Assembly: GCA_033763975.1 (NCBI GenBank)
Contig: JANRJM010000007.1
Span: 30,817 to 94,816 of the forward strand
DNA: 64,000 nucleotides
Reading direction: 5' to 3'
DNA from: Planctomycetota bacterium
GTDB taxonomy: Bacteria; Planctomycetota; Phycisphaerae; Phycisphaerales; UBA1924
Position 1 is the stretch's first letter. Each line of letters opens with the position of its first letter. The notes below the pieces were generated by a model that did not search any database, was not told the DNA's origin, and worked only from the letters and a program-made list of their open reading frames with translations. Of this stretch, positions 45,966 to 55,729 are shown piece by piece. The position numbers and the translations under genes are program-made.

Positions 45966-46046
45966 CTAGCACAGGGCCAGGAAGCTGAGCAGGCACAGGA
46001 TCGCGACGCGCTTCTGGGAATCGTTCATGGCGAGGATAAGGTGCAT
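45966..46046 (-). CDS. 26-aa hydrophobic small protein
   Basis: Product begins MHLILAMNDSQKRVAILC and ends LLSFLALC; the second half is a short hydrophobic helix. A good ribosome site (GAGAGGA) lies 7 nt before ATG 46046; a second ATG is at 46028. The TAG stop lies at 45966-45968. It converges on rpsA and is antisense to the first bases of the exported protein gene. Real expression is unproven. Confidence 0.4.
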   Translation of the reverse strand: MHLILAMNDSQKRVAILCLLSFLALC

Positions 46047-48081
46047 GGCGTTCCTCTCTCTGGTTGTCCGCTGCCGGGAAGAGCAACAACCAGTATGCCA
46101 GTCGCCCCGCGGGCACGCCAGCCCCCGCCACGCGCGCATAAACGCGGTTACACACCCGTTCTCGGACGGCGCGCCCCGCCGCCCGGTCGCCCTGTGGCGT
46201 CGCGGCATCATCGCGTGTTTCGCCGGCGCGGCGTCGGTCTTCGCGCACGCCCCGCACGCCCTCGCGCAGCCGGCCCTGCCCAGCCTCGAAGCGCCCGGCG
46301 CCGACGCTTCGATCGCCGCGTTCAACGCCGTCCGCGCGCGCCTCGTCGACGCCGCGCCGGGCGATGACGACGCCGCGCCGGGCGATGATGCCGGCGCGCT
46401 CCCGCTGCCCGACGTCGCGCACGGCGCGAACGTCGTGCTCCGCCTCGACGGGCGCATCATCGCGCGCGGGCAGGCGTTCGGCGTTGGATCGCTGCAGCGC
46501 GCGGTCGAAGCCGCCGCGGTCGACCTCGACCGCCAACTCCCCCCGGGCGTCGATGTCGCTTCCCAGGCCGAACGCGCCAAGGAACTCGCCCGCGCCGGGC
46601 TGAGTCTCGAACTCGCCGGCCCCCCGATCCCCGTGCGCGTCGGCACGTTCGCCGAGGCCGACGTCTCGCTGCAGCCGGGGCTCGACGGCGTGGGCGTGCG
46701 CCGGGGCGAGCGCGTCGAGGTCGTCTTCCCCGCGACGGGCATGGTCTTCGGACGCCTCCCGGGCGACATGCTCTCCTCGGCGATCGCGGAACTGCTCGGC
46801 GACGCCACCGCGCCGCTGCGCAACACGCCCTCGGGCGAACTCGGCCCGCTCGCGGAGGCGAAGGGGCTCGAGGTCTTCCGGTTCCGCGTCACGCACCTGG
46901 TGCAGCACGCCGGGGGCGACACGCCCGGGTTCATGCACCGGGGGGCGCGTCTGTCCAGGCCCGTGTCGCTGGTCGAGATGCGTTCCCTCGAACGCTCGCT
47001 CGCCGAGCACCTCGCCGGGCGACTCCGCCGCGTGGGGGCGCGCGAGGTGCTCATCGGCACGCACCACGCCGGCACCGGGCGCGACCAGCCCGAGATCGCC
47101 ACGCGGACCGACCAGGCCGTCGCGTGCCTCGCGCTCGTGGCGCACGCGCGGGGCGCGCCCCCGGTCGAGGCGCTGCCCAGCATCGCCGTGGCACGCGACG
47201 TGCTGCGCTCGCTCGCCCACGAATGGAAGGGCGATGAGGCGCTCGGCGAAGGGCCTCTGTGGGATGATCCCGGCGCGTGCGCCGCGTGGCTGCTCGCGGC
47301 CCGGGCGCTCATCGACGTGCCCGGCGAAGCCGCGCCCGCCGACCCTGACGAGATCGAACGCATCGACGGCGCGGTCGTCCGCGCCTTCGCGCCCGACACC
47401 GGCTGGGCGCCGGGCGTCGCGGAACAGTCGCGCGGGCTCATCGCGTGCGCGCTCGCGTCCCGGGCCGCCGACGCCCGAAACGACGACGCCCCCGCGGCAC
47501 GCGCCCTCGCCAACGCCGCCGTGCGCTCGCTCTTCCGCGAGACGCAGGCCCAGCGCTGGGTCGTGCACATGCCGTGGCTCGCGCGCGCTGAGCTGCTGCT
47601 CGCGGGCGACGCGCCGCAGGTGCCCGCGGCGAGCGCGCTCCGCGAGTTTCGCGACCTTGTGTGGTCGCACCAGCTCCGCAACATCGCCGACCCCGACAAC
47701 GCCGACTTCGAGGGCGGCGTCGTCTTCACCGGTTCGGGCAACCCGTACCCGACCTGGCAGAGCGCCGGCGCCCTTGCCTCTGCCGCCGTCATCGCCGGGG
47801 ATGCGCGCCTCGTGGACGATCGCGAGGAAATGGCCCAGGTCCTGCGCCTCGCCGCGGGCGTGCGGTTCCTCCGGCGGCTGGTGATCGACGCCGACGGCGC
47901 CTGGCTCGCGGCCGACCGGCGCCGCGCGCTCGGGGGCGTCCGCGTCGCGCCGTGGGACCCGCGCCTGCCGCTGGACGCGACGTCGATGGCGCTGCTCGCC
48001 ACGAGCAACGCACGCGGCGCGATCGAGGCGATCGGGGCGCGCCGGGCGGCCCGGGCACAAGCCGCCCCGAAAGCGCCGTAA
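46045..48081 (+). CDS. Large exported protein of unknown function
   Basis: About 678 aa; start uncertain (ATG 46027 or 46045) because no start codon lies nearer the signal-like segment GIIACFAGAASVFAHAPHAL. The mature part includes ANVVLRLDGRIIARGQAFGV, RVGTFAEADVSLQPGLDG, a helical C-terminal third (NPYPTWQSAGALASAAVIAG; LRLAAGVRFLRRLVIDADGA) that recalls alpha/alpha-toroid folds, and a WDPRLPLDATSMALLATSN end. No catalytic motif recognised. It lies between rpsA and gyrA and has strong coding character along its length. Confidence 0.6.
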   Translation: MAFLSLVVRCREEQQPVCQSPRGHASPRHARINAVTHPFSDGAPRRPVALWRRGIIACFAGAASVFAHAPHALAQPALPSLEAPGADASIAAFNAVRARLVDAAPGDDDAAPGDDAGALPLPDVAHGANVVLRLDGRIIARGQAFGVGSLQRAVEAAAVDLDRQLPPGVDVASQAERAKELARAGLSLELAGPPIPVRVGTFAEADVSLQPGLDGVGVRRGERVEVVFPATGMVFGRLPGDMLSSAIAELLGDATAPLRNTPSGELGPLAEAKGLEVFRFRVTHLVQHAGGDTPGFMHRGARLSRPVSLVEMRSLERSLAEHLAGRLRRVGAREVLIGTHHAGTGRDQPEIATRTDQAVACLALVAHARGAPPVEALPSIAVARDVLRSLAHEWKGDEALGEGPLWDDPGACAAWLLAARALIDVPGEAAPADPDEIERIDGAVVRAFAPDTGWAPGVAEQSRGLIACALASRAADARNDDAPAARALANAAVRSLFRETQAQRWVVHMPWLARAELLLAGDAPQVPAASALREFRDLVWSHQLRNIADPDNADFEGGVVFTGSGNPYPTWQSAGALASAAVIAGDARLVDDREEMAQVLRLAAGVRFLRRLVIDADGAWLAADRRRALGGVRVAPWDPRLPLDATSMALLATSNARGAIEAIGARRAARAQAAPKAP

Positions 48082-48206
48082 CCGGTTGAATCGCCGCGAT
48101 TTGGGCCTGTCGGCTGGGGGCCCGACGGGTGGGCGAAAGGCCGACGTTCGTCCTATGATTGGTGTTCCGACAGGCCAGCGGCTGCCGAGCCTGGGAGGGG
48201 TTTCGA

Positions 48207-50921
48207 ATGAGCGACGCGACGGACGCGACCGGGGCGACGGACGGCGGGATGGACGCGGGCGCGGAAGGCCTCGCGACCCGCCGCGTGATCGAGCAGGACG
48301 TGCAGCGCGAGCTGAAGGACAGCTACCTCACGTACGCGATGAGCACGATCATGGACCGGGCCCTGCCCGACGTCCGCGACGGGCTCAAGCCCAGCCAACG
48401 CCGCATCCTCGTCGCGATGCACGACCTCAACCTCCGCCCGGGGCGCAAGCACCTCAAGTGCGCCAAGATCTGCGGCGACACGAGCGGCAACTACCACCCG
48501 CACGGCGAGTCGGTCATCTACCCGACCATGGTCGGCATGGCGCAGAAGTGGCGGATGCGCGTCGGGCTCATCGACCCGCAGGGCAACTTCGGGAGCATCG
48601 AGGGCGACCCGCCCGCGGCGATGCGCTACACCGAAGCGCGCCTCACCAACGCCGCCATGGACGTGCTCGCCGACCTCGAGCTCGGCACCGTTGACTTCCA
48701 GCCCAACTACGACGACCGGCTCGTCGAGCCGAAGGTGCTGCCGGGCAAGTTCCCCAACCTGCTGATCAACGGCGGGGTCGGCATCGCGGTCGGCATGGCG
48801 ACCAGCCTCCCGCCCCAGAACCCGACCGAGGTGTTCGACTCGCTGCTGCGCGTGGTCGAGGCGCGCCTGGCGGATCGCAGCGACCCGGGCCTCGACGAGC
48901 TCATGCGCGACGAGGTCGACGAATCCGGCGCGATCGTGCGCGCGGGCATCAAGGGCCCGGACTTTCCCACCGGCGGCGTCGTGCACGGCAAGCGCGGCAT
49001 CATGGAGGCCTACGCCACCGGTCGCGGCAAGGTCGCGCTCCGCGGCACCACGCACGTGGAGGAACTCGGAAAAGACCGCCAGCAGCTCGTCGTCGACTCG
49101 ATCCCCTACATGCTCGCGCAGAACAACCTCGTGGAGTGGATCGTCGACGCCGTGAAGGAAGAACGCGTCCAGGACGTCGCCGACGTGCGCAACGAGTCCG
49201 GGCGCGAGGCCGCCACGCGGATCGTGATCGAACTGAAGAAGGGCGCCGACCCGCGCGTGGTCGAGAAGCAGCTCTTCGAGTTCACGCCCCTGCAGCAGAC
49301 GTTCTCGATCATCAACATTGCGCTGGTGAACCGCCAGCCCCGCACGCTCACGCTCGTCGAGATGCTCTCGCTGCACCTGGAGCACCGGGGCGACGTGATC
49401 CGCCGTCGCACGGCCCACCTGCTGCGCGAGGCGAAGAAGCGCGCCCACGTGTTGGAAGGGCTCATCTACGCGGTGTGCGACATCGACGAGGTCATCCGCG
49501 AGATCCGCGCCAGCGCGACCCGCGAGGAAGCGATCGAACGCCTGATGGCGCACCGGTTCCGGATCCCGCAGGGACACCCGAGCGCACCGCTGCTGCCTGA
49601 GCGCCTGCTGGCGCGGGCCCGGGCGGCCGAGGGCGCGGGCGGGATGGTCCTCACCCGCGTGCAGGCCGAGGCCATCGGCGGCATGCGCCTCATCCAGCTC
49701 GTCGGGCTCGAGATCGAGAAGCTCGTGAAGGAGTACCGCGAGGTGGCGGCGGAGATCGAGCGCCTCGAGGCGATCCTCACCGATCCGAAGCTGGTGCTCG
49801 GGATCATCCGCGACGACCTCCTGGAGATGCGCGCGCGGTACGACTCGCCCCGGCGGACGGTGATCGAGGACGCCGGCGCGGACATCCTGATCGAGGAACT
49901 CATCCCCAAGGAGGACGTGGCGGTCACCATCAGCCACCAGGGGTACGTGAAGCGCGTGCCGCTGGAGACCTACCGCCAGCAGGGGAGGGGGGGCAAGGGC
50001 ATCCGGGCGGGCGAGGCGCGCGACGGGGACTTCATCGAGCACGTGTTCGTCGCCGGCACGCACGACCACCTGCTGTGCTTCACGAACACGGGGCGGGTCT
50101 TCCGCATCAAGGTGTACGAGGTCCCGGAGATGTCGCGCACGAGCGTGGGCCGCGCGATCGTGAACCTCATCGACCTGCGCCCGAACGAGCGGACGTGCGC
50201 GTACCTGGCGATCAAGAGCTTCGAGGAGGGGAGCGACTTCCTGACGTTCGTGAGCCGCGGCGGCGTGGTGAAGCGGACGGCCCTCAAGGCCTACGCGAAC
50301 GTCGGGCGCAGCGGGCTGATCGCGGTGGGGCTGCGCGAGGGCGACTCCCTGCTGGACGTGACGCTGACCGACGGCAACGACGACCTCCTGCTCGCGACGG
50401 CGTCGGGGATGGCGATCCGCTTCAACGAGCAGGACGCGCGCGACATGGGGCGGGCGGCGGCGGGCGTCAAGGGAATCGAGTTGGGCGAGGGCGACGAAGT
50501 CATCGGCGTGGTGGCCGTGCCCATGATCGCCGACGCCGACGGGGACCTCGTGACGGCCGACCCGTCCATGTGCCTGCTCACGATCACGGGGCGCGGCTAC
50601 GGGAAGCGCACGCCGATCGACGAGTACCGCGTGCAGCCGGAGGGGGGCAAGGCACGGTCGCAGTCGCGCGGCGGGAAGGGGCGGGCGGACATCGACACGG
50701 GAGAACGCAACGGGCGCAGCGTCGCGGCGCTCGCCGTCAAGGGCGGTGACGACGTCGTGGTCATCACGCGCAACGGGCAACTGGTCCGCGTTCGTGCGGA
50801 CGACATCCGCCTGAGCGGGCGGGGCGTGATGGGCGTGCGGGTCGCGGGCCTGCACGACGGGGACAGCGTGGTGGCGGCGGCGCGGGTTCGGGAGGCGGAC
50901 GGCAACGGCGCGAAGTCGTGA
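48207..50921 (+). CDS. gyrA: DNA gyrase subunit A
   Basis: 904 aa type IIA topoisomerase A subunit. [20 protein letters not shown], quinolone region [20 protein letters not shown] (Ser102 equals E. coli Ser83; Pro106 stands at the Asp87 position), catalytic Tyr141 ([10 protein letters not shown]). The C-terminal beta-pinwheel starts with a GyrA-box-like QQGRGGKG, favouring gyrase over topo IV. ATG 48207 follows GGGAGGGG. No gyrB is in the window. Confidence 0.93.
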   Translation: MSDATDATGATDGGMDAGAEGLATRRVIEQDVQRELKDSYLTYAMSTIMDRALPDVRDGLKPSQRRILVAMHDLNLRPGRKHLKCAKICGDTSGNYHPHGESVIYPTMVGMAQKWRMRVGLIDPQGNFGSIEGDPPAAMRYTEARLTNAAMDVLADLELGTVDFQPNYDDRLVEPKVLPGKFPNLLINGGVGIAVGMATSLPPQNPTEVFDSLLRVVEARLADRSDPGLDELMRDEVDESGAIVRAGIKGPDFPTGGVVHGKRGIMEAYATGRGKVALRGTTHVEELGKDRQQLVVDSIPYMLAQNNLVEWIVDAVKEERVQDVADVRNESGREAATRIVIELKKGADPRVVEKQLFEFTPLQQTFSIINIALVNRQPRTLTLVEMLSLHLEHRGDVIRRRTAHLLREAKKRAHVLEGLIYAVCDIDEVIREIRASATREEAIERLMAHRFRIPQGHPSAPLLPERLLARARAAEGAGGMVLTRVQAEAIGGMRLIQLVGLEIEKLVKEYREVAAEIERLEAILTDPKLVLGIIRDDLLEMRARYDSPRRTVIEDAGADILIEELIPKEDVAVTISHQGYVKRVPLETYRQQGRGGKGIRAGEARDGDFIEHVFVAGTHDHLLCFTNTGRVFRIKVYEVPEMSRTSVGRAIVNLIDLRPNERTCAYLAIKSFEEGSDFLTFVSRGGVVKRTALKAYANVGRSGLIAVGLREGDSLLDVTLTDGNDDLLLATASGMAIRFNEQDARDMGRAAAGVKGIELGEGDEVIGVVAVPMIADADGDLVTADPSMCLLTITGRGYGKRTPIDEYRVQPEGGKARSQSRGGKGRADIDTGERNGRSVAALAVKGGDDVVVITRNGQLVRVRADDIRLSGRGVMGVRVAGLHDGDSVVAAARVREADGNGAKS

Positions 50922-51017
50922 GCATCGTGTGAAGGATCACCGGGCGGGGCGGGGCGGCCTGTATGCTTCGCCCGGGGCGGAAGGACGGCCAAGGCGGCAA
51001 CTCGCCGCGGGAGACTC

Positions 51018-51389
51018 GTGAGCGCCATGGCGATGGAATGGTCGGACACGATCGTGATCACCGAGCTGGCCGACGAGCCGGCGTTGTCGGAGGACATGCA
51101 CGCGCTGCTCGATCGGCTCCAGGCCGCGAGCGACCGCGTGCCGCACGTGGTGCTGAACTTCGGGCAGGTGACGTACGTCAACAGCTCGAACCTGGCCCAA
51201 CTGCTGCGTCTCAAGAAGGTGCTGCACGAGCGCGATGCGCAGCTGCGCCTGTGCAGCCTGTCGGACCAGGTCTGGTCGGTGTTCATGGTGACGGGGCTGG
51301 ACAAGATCTTCCGGTTCGCGCCCGACCCGATGACCGCGCTCGCCTCGCTCCAGATGGAAGACGAGCGCAACGAAGGCGGGCGCCGGTGA
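51018..51389 (+). CDS. STAS-domain anti-sigma factor antagonist-like protein
   Basis: 123 aa. STAS fold with VPHVVLNFGQVTYVNSSNLA, where the Ser in NSSNL is at the phosphorylated position of SpoIIAA/RsbV, then LLRLKKVLHERDAQLRLCSL and FMVTGLDKIFRF. GTG 51018 is preceded by GGGAG. Such proteins are switched by a kinase and a PP2C phosphatase; a PP2C gene is 0.9 kb downstream on the other strand. The stop overlaps the ABC gene start (GTGA). Confidence 0.88.
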   Translation: MSAMAMEWSDTIVITELADEPALSEDMHALLDRLQAASDRVPHVVLNFGQVTYVNSSNLAQLLRLKKVLHERDAQLRLCSLSDQVWSVFMVTGLDKIFRFAPDPMTALASLQMEDERNEGGRR

Positions 51390-52120
51390 CGATGGCGCTT
51401 CCCGCGCCGGCCGAAGTTCCCGGGGCGGGCGCCCCCGCGGTCGCCGAGCTGCGCGCGCTGCGGAAGGCCTATTTCAAGCCCGACGGGTCGATCATGGTCG
51501 AGGCGCTCCGGGGCGTCGACCTGCGCGTCGAGCGGGGTGAGTACGTCGCGATCATGGGCTCGTCGGGCTCGGGCAAGTCCACGCTCATGAACATCCTGGG
51601 CTGCCTCGACCGCCCCACGGGCGGGGTCTACCTGCTCGACGGCGAGGACGTGGGCGCCATGAGCGACGAGACGCTCAGCGCCTATCGCGGGCGCAAGATC
51701 GGCTTCGTCTTCCAGGCCTTCAACCTCATCCCCGAGCTCACGATCGACGAGAACGTGTCGGTGCCCCTGTTCTACCAGAGCGTGCCCAAGCGCGACCGGC
51801 TGGCCCGGGCGCGCGAGATGCTCTCGCTCGTCGGGCTGGGCGAGCGTCTGGAGCACCGACCCCGCGAGCTCTCGGGCGGGCAGCAGCAGCGCGTCGCCAT
51901 CGCGCGGGCGCTGGTGACCAGGCCCGTCGTGCTCATGGCCGACGAGCCCACCGGCAACCTCGACTCGACCACCGGACGGGCGATCCTCGAGCTGTTCGAC
52001 CGCCTGCACGCCGAGGGCATGACGATCCTCATGGTCACGCACGACGACTCGGTCGCCACGCGCTGCAAGCGCGTGGTGCGCCTGAAGGACGGCGTCGTCG
52101 AGTACGACCGGCGGCAGTAA
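51386..52120 (+). CDS. ABC transporter ATP-binding protein (MacB/LolD type)
   Basis: 244 aa from GTG 51386 (ATG 51392 is possible). Walker A IMGSSGSGKSTLMN, Q-loop FVFQAFNLIPELTIDENV, signature ELSGGQQQRVAIARAL, Walker B VVLMADEPTGNLD, H-loop MVTHD. The pattern is that of the LolD/MacB/FtsE group, whose partners are FtsX-like permeases. No permease gene is adjacent. Coupled to the STAS gene by a 4-bp overlap, an unusual pairing that recalls Mla-type systems (STAS MlaB with ATPase MlaF), though this ATPase is of the LolD type. Confidence 0.9.
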   Translation: MTMALPAPAEVPGAGAPAVAELRALRKAYFKPDGSIMVEALRGVDLRVERGEYVAIMGSSGSGKSTLMNILGCLDRPTGGVYLLDGEDVGAMSDETLSAYRGRKIGFVFQAFNLIPELTIDENVSVPLFYQSVPKRDRLARAREMLSLVGLGERLEHRPRELSGGQQQRVAIARALVTRPVVLMADEPTGNLDSTTGRAILELFDRLHAEGMTILMVTHDDSVATRCKRVVRLKDGVVEYDRRQ

Positions 52121-52123
52121 CGC

Positions 52124-52161
52124 GGGCACCGGGCACTGGGCACTGGGCACTGGGCACTGGG
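52124..52161. repeat. 7-bp tandem array (GGGCACT)
   Basis: GGGCACC then four perfect GGGCACT copies (52131-52158). It begins 4 bp after the ABC gene stop and lies between convergent genes. Read on the other strand it is AGTGCCC, the same word as the arrays at 59699 and 60731. Confidence 0.95.
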
Positions 52162-52261
52162 AACAGTCCGCTCGTCGCCGTTCGCGGCTCCGAGGTCGTC
52201 GTGGCGTCGCCCGTGCGCGGCAATCGTGACGCGGCGATGGTCACGCAACGCAGGCTCGTGG

Positions 52262-53512
52262 TCACGCCGCGCTGCGGCGGGGCGCGATGCACACCGCCGT
52301 GACGTCGTCGGCCTGGTGGAGCGAGCCCGACTGCGTGTCGAGGAGGTTCTGCAGCTCGGCGAGCAGCGGCGCCACCCCGCCCCGGCTGTGCGGGGTGAGG
52401 AGCTCGCACAACTCGTTGATCCACACCTGCCGGCGCGCCTTGCCGGAGGGCGCGCGGAGCAACCCCTCGGGGAAGGCGGCGTCGAGCCCGTCGGTGTAGA
52501 CGAGCAGGGTCTCGTCGTCCTGGAGATCGATGGACACCTGATCGAAGGAGGCGTCGCCGAAGACGCCCAGGAGCGGGCCCGACGTCTCGATCTCGCGCGG
52601 GGCGGTCTTCGAGAGCACGATCGGGCTGGGGTGCCCGGCGCCGGCGAGCGTGATGCGCCGGGCGGGGGCGTCGATCACGCCGCAGACCGCGGTGGCGAAG
52701 CGCCCGGAGCCGAAGCAACTGGCGCACAGGCGGCTGTTGAGGGCGGCGAGGGCGTCGGCGGGCTGGAGCGGGCGTGCGCGCCCGGCGTCGTCCACGTCGC
52801 TCATCGCGAGGCCCGAGGTGAGGACCATGGTGATGAGCGCCGCGGGCACGCCGTGCCCGACGGCGTCGGCGACGAGGAACGCGGCGCGCCCGGCGCCCAG
52901 GTCGCGCAGGTGGTAGATGTCCCCGCTGACGAAGTTCACCGGGCGGAAGAGCACGCTGATGTCGAGCCCCGGCACATCGGGGATGGCGCCGGTGGTGAAC
53001 TCGCGCTGGATGGCGGCGGCGAGGTGGAGCTCCTCGTGCAGGCGGTCCATCTCGGTGCGCATGCCGCCCTGGCAGCGCTGCGCGAGGCTGATCTCGTGGG
53101 TGAGCAGGCGGACGGCGCCCTGCCGCTCGCACAAGGCGAAGAGGATGCCGGCGGCGACGCGATGGTCGGCGCCGAGCGAATCAAAGACGACCCCGTGGCG
53201 CTGCAGCAGGCGCCAGTCGTCGGGGGGGTCGATGAGGATCAGGGCGGGAAGGTGTCGTCGCGAGAGTCCTTCGACGAGGCGGTCGACAAGCGCCGGGGCG
53301 GTGCCGGGCGCGAGGACGATGAGGGCCGCCCCGGGCAGGGCGGGCGCGTCGTCGGGCGCGGATTCCAGGTCGGCGAGGAGGGCCTCCACCAGTCGGGTGC
53401 GGACGGTGGGCGGGGAGGTGCCGGGCCACTGCGCCAGGATGGGAGCGATCTGGAGGCTGGGCGCGGCGGCGAGCCCGGGCGAGAAACCGACTTCAAGGTG
53501 GGCGTCGTGCAT
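52262..53512 (-). CDS. PP2C/SpoIIE-type serine phosphatase
   Basis: 416 aa. The N-terminal half resembles a receiver-like or sensory region (ALIVLAPGTAPALVDRLVEG), then a linker helix (EMDRLHEELHLAAAIQREFT), and the SpoIIE phosphatase: FVSGDIYHLRDLGAGRAAFL, VADAVGHGVPAALIT, AGAGHPSPIVL and ETLLVYTDGLDAAFPEG, with metal-binding Asp residues. It ends in HQADDVTAVCIAPR. ATG 53512 was preferred to 53536. It likely dephosphorylates a STAS antagonist such as that at 51018 (inference). Confidence 0.88.
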   Translation of the reverse strand: MHDAHLEVGFSPGLAAAPSLQIAPILAQWPGTSPPTVRTRLVEALLADLESAPDDAPALPGAALIVLAPGTAPALVDRLVEGLSRRHLPALILIDPPDDWRLLQRHGVVFDSLGADHRVAAGILFALCERQGAVRLLTHEISLAQRCQGGMRTEMDRLHEELHLAAAIQREFTTGAIPDVPGLDISVLFRPVNFVSGDIYHLRDLGAGRAAFLVADAVGHGVPAALITMVLTSGLAMSDVDDAGRARPLQPADALAALNSRLCASCFGSGRFATAVCGVIDAPARRITLAGAGHPSPIVLSKTAPREIETSGPLLGVFGDASFDQVSIDLQDDETLLVYTDGLDAAFPEGLLRAPSGKARRQVWINELCELLTPHSRGGVAPLLAELQNLLDTQSGSLHQADDVTAVCIAPRRSAA

Positions 53513-53565
53513 GCGTCCGCCGATACTCCCGCGCATCCGGGGCGGAGCGCCGGGGCACCATCGGA

Positions 53566-54198
53566 CTATTTGGCCATCTTCTTCAGACGGGCGAGGTCCA
53601 GATCCAGCTTGTCGGCGCTCTTCAGGTTTAACTGGGCGAGCGTGCCCCCCTTGAGTTCGATAACGAACTGCGCGTCGAAGCGGCTCGGGTACTTCTTCAG
53701 GCGGGCCTCGTACTTGGCGTTTACCCCGGTGCGGGGGTCGTTCACCATCTCGTCCGCCGCTCGTGGGGGCTCGGCCTTCATGGCGTGCGTCGCCGTCACG
53801 CGCCCGTCCGCGCCCAGGAAGATGATGTCGATGTCCACCGGGCAGTCACGCATCACGAAGTCCAGGCGCTGGGGCTTGGGGAACAGGAAGATCATCCCGC
53901 CCTCGGCGGGGATCTCTGTCCGCCCGGACAACCCGCGAAAGCGCGTCACGTCGTCGGCCGCGACCTCGAGCGTGAACGTCTTGCCGGAGATCTTCACCTT
54001 CTCGGTGCGCACCTTGGGGGCGGGCGGCGGGGCCGGGGGCTGCGCCGGCTGGGGCTTCTCGCCGGGCTTGGGGGCGGGCGGCGGCTGCGAGGCCGGCAGG
54101 GTGGCGCCCGTCGGTTCGGCCGTCCCTGTGTCCTCGCATCCGACAAGCAGCGCGGCCACCAGCACGGGCGCCAGGAGAACGCGTCGGGGAGCGCTCAT
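53566..54198 (-). CDS. DUF192 lipoprotein
   Basis: 210 aa. Lipoprotein signal LLAPVLVAALLVGC, then a Pro/Ala/Lys spacer of about 45 residues. DUF192 domain: VTRFRGLSGRTEIPAEGGMI, FVMRDCPVDIDIIFLGADGR and YPSRFDAQFVIELKGG. ATG 54198 is chosen because it overlaps the gluQ stop by ATGA; ATG 54213 is in frame upstream. DUF192 function is not established. Confidence 0.9.
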   Translation of the reverse strand: MSAPRRVLLAPVLVAALLVGCEDTGTAEPTGATLPASQPPPAPKPGEKPQPAQPPAPPPAPKVRTEKVKISGKTFTLEVAADDVTRFRGLSGRTEIPAEGGMIFLFPKPQRLDFVMRDCPVDIDIIFLGADGRVTATHAMKAEPPRAADEMVNDPRTGVNAKYEARLKKYPSRFDAQFVIELKGGTLAQLNLKSADKLDLDLARLKKMAK

Positions 54199-55142
54199 CG
54201 CGATACGAGCCATGCGTCGTCCTCCGGGGTGAAGATCACGGGCGTGCGCGGGATGGTATCGAGGCGCAGGGCGGCCTGGAACTCCCGCGCGCTCATCGGG
54301 GTGCGCGCGGTGCGCACCCCGCTCCAGTACGCGACGAGGCCCACGACGCGCTCGGGCGGAACACCCGAGGCCCGGTAGAGATCGAGGCGCGTGTCGCCGT
54401 GGCGCTTCGCGAGTCGACGCCCGTCCTGGCCACGGACCAGCGGAAGATGGAGGTACGCGGGCTCCGGGGTGAGGCCCAGCGCCCGCGCGAGGCGCAACTG
54501 GCGCGCGCCCGAGTCGAGCAGGTCGTCGCCCCGCACCACGTGCGTCACGCCCTGGGCGTGGTCGTCGGTGACGACGGCGAGTTGGTACGACGCCTGCCCC
54601 GGCCGCGCGGGGTCGCGCCGGGTCCAGACGACGAAGTCACCGACGATCGACGCGATGTCGAAGGCCTGGGGGCCGGCGAACAGGTCCGTGTACGCGGTCG
54701 CGCCGGGCTCGACGGCGAAGCGCCAGCTCGGCGCGTCGTCGGTGAATGTGCTGGGGAACGAGGCGGGACGGAGGTGGCGCGGGAAGGGGACGTCGTGGGC
54801 GCCCTCCTGCGGCGCGCTGGCGGCGGCCTCGATCTGCGCGCGGGTGAGATCGCAGGGGTAGACGAGCCCGGCGCGGGCGAGGCGGTGCATGGCGTCGAGA
54901 TGGCGGGGCGTATCGGCGGACTGGATGAACGGGCCGCTGTCCCAGTCGATGCCCAGCCAGGCGAGCAGGTCGATGGTGCCGGCGATGACGCCGGGCTTGA
55001 CGCGCGGGGTGTCGAGGTCTTCGACGCGCAGGACGATGGACCAGCCCGCGGCGCGGGCGAGGGCCCAGGTGATGAGGAACGTGCGGGCGTTGCCCAGGTG
55101 GAGGGCGCCCGTGGGCGAGGGCGCAAGACGCGTGGTGGGCAC
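54195..55142 (-). CDS. gluQ: Glutamyl-Q tRNA(Asp) synthetase (GluQ-RS)
   Basis: 315 aa, about the size of a GluRS catalytic core without the anticodon-binding domain. RLAPSPTGALHLGNARTFL contains the HLGN class I motif; VLRVEDLDTPR, VRGDDLLDSGARQL and the KMSKS equivalent RRLAKRHGDTRL follow. The Cys4-type zinc site is mostly lost (only one Cys in YPCDL). It glutamylates queuosine of tRNA-Asp. GTG 55142 aligns best with family starts. Confidence 0.9.
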   Translation of the reverse strand: MPTTRLAPSPTGALHLGNARTFLITWALARAAGWSIVLRVEDLDTPRVKPGVIAGTIDLLAWLGIDWDSGPFIQSADTPRHLDAMHRLARAGLVYPCDLTRAQIEAAASAPQEGAHDVPFPRHLRPASFPSTFTDDAPSWRFAVEPGATAYTDLFAGPQAFDIASIVGDFVVWTRRDPARPGQASYQLAVVTDDHAQGVTHVVRGDDLLDSGARQLRLARALGLTPEPAYLHLPLVRGQDGRRLAKRHGDTRLDLYRASGVPPERVVGLVAYWSGVRTARTPMSAREFQAALRLDTIPRTPVIFTPEDDAWLVSR

Positions 55143-55230
55143 GATTGCAGAGGGTACGTGGGCTTGGCGGAGGGTGCGGCGGGGGTGGGTGGGGCCCGAT
55201 AGACTCTCCGTCGGATCAGGAGATCGCCCC

Positions 55231-55578
55231 GTGCCAGACCACGCCCCGAAGATGGACGCCGCCGAGATCGCGCGGACGCTGCCCGCCGTGCCCGAGTGGG
55301 CCGAGGTGGGCGAGGCGCTGCAGCGGACGTACCAGTTCCGCGACTTCGTGAGCGCGATGGCGTTCGTGACGAAGGTGGCGGCGTATGCCGAGCAGGCCCA
55401 GCACCACCCCGACATCATGATCCGCTACAACAAGGTCACGCTCACGCTCTCGACGCACGACTCGGGCGGGGTGACGGAGAAGGACTTCGCCGCGGCGAAG
55501 GCGGCCGACGGGCTCGCCGCCGACGCGGGCGTCGTGGCTGCGGGCGCGCCGGCCGAGGCCAAGAAAAAGAAGAAGTAG
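55231..55578 (+). CDS. phhB: 4a-hydroxytetrahydrobiopterin dehydratase
   Basis: 115 aa pterin-4a-carbinolamine dehydratase. FVTKVAAYAEQAQHHPDIMI holds the active-site His-His pair, then RYNKVTLTLSTHDSGGVTEK. It recycles the pterin cofactor of aromatic amino-acid hydroxylases. GTG 55231 follows AGGAG (55219-55223) by 7 nt. The C terminus is an Ala/Lys extension ending in five Lys. Divergent from gluQ with an 88-bp shared upstream region. Confidence 0.93.
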   Translation: MPDHAPKMDAAEIARTLPAVPEWAEVGEALQRTYQFRDFVSAMAFVTKVAAYAEQAQHHPDIMIRYNKVTLTLSTHDSGGVTEKDFAAAKAADGLAADAGVVAAGAPAEAKKKKK

Positions 55579-55729
55579 GAACGGCGCCCGGAAGGGCCCG
55601 CCCCGAAGACAGGAGCCCCGCACGGAAGACGCGCGCTGCGCCCCGAAAACGGGGACCCAGACGCAGGGCGGCATGCAAGCCGGCACGCGCGGCGGACGCG
55701 GCGGCAGTCGGCCGGCGCCAGCCGCGTGT

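Noticed and set aside
48510..48530. Pro at the gyrase position equal to E. coli Asp87 as a quinolone-resistance mutation
   Set aside because: The whole segment (HGESVIYPT) differs from the proteobacterial one and Ser at the position-83 equivalent is intact; lineage difference is the simpler reading.
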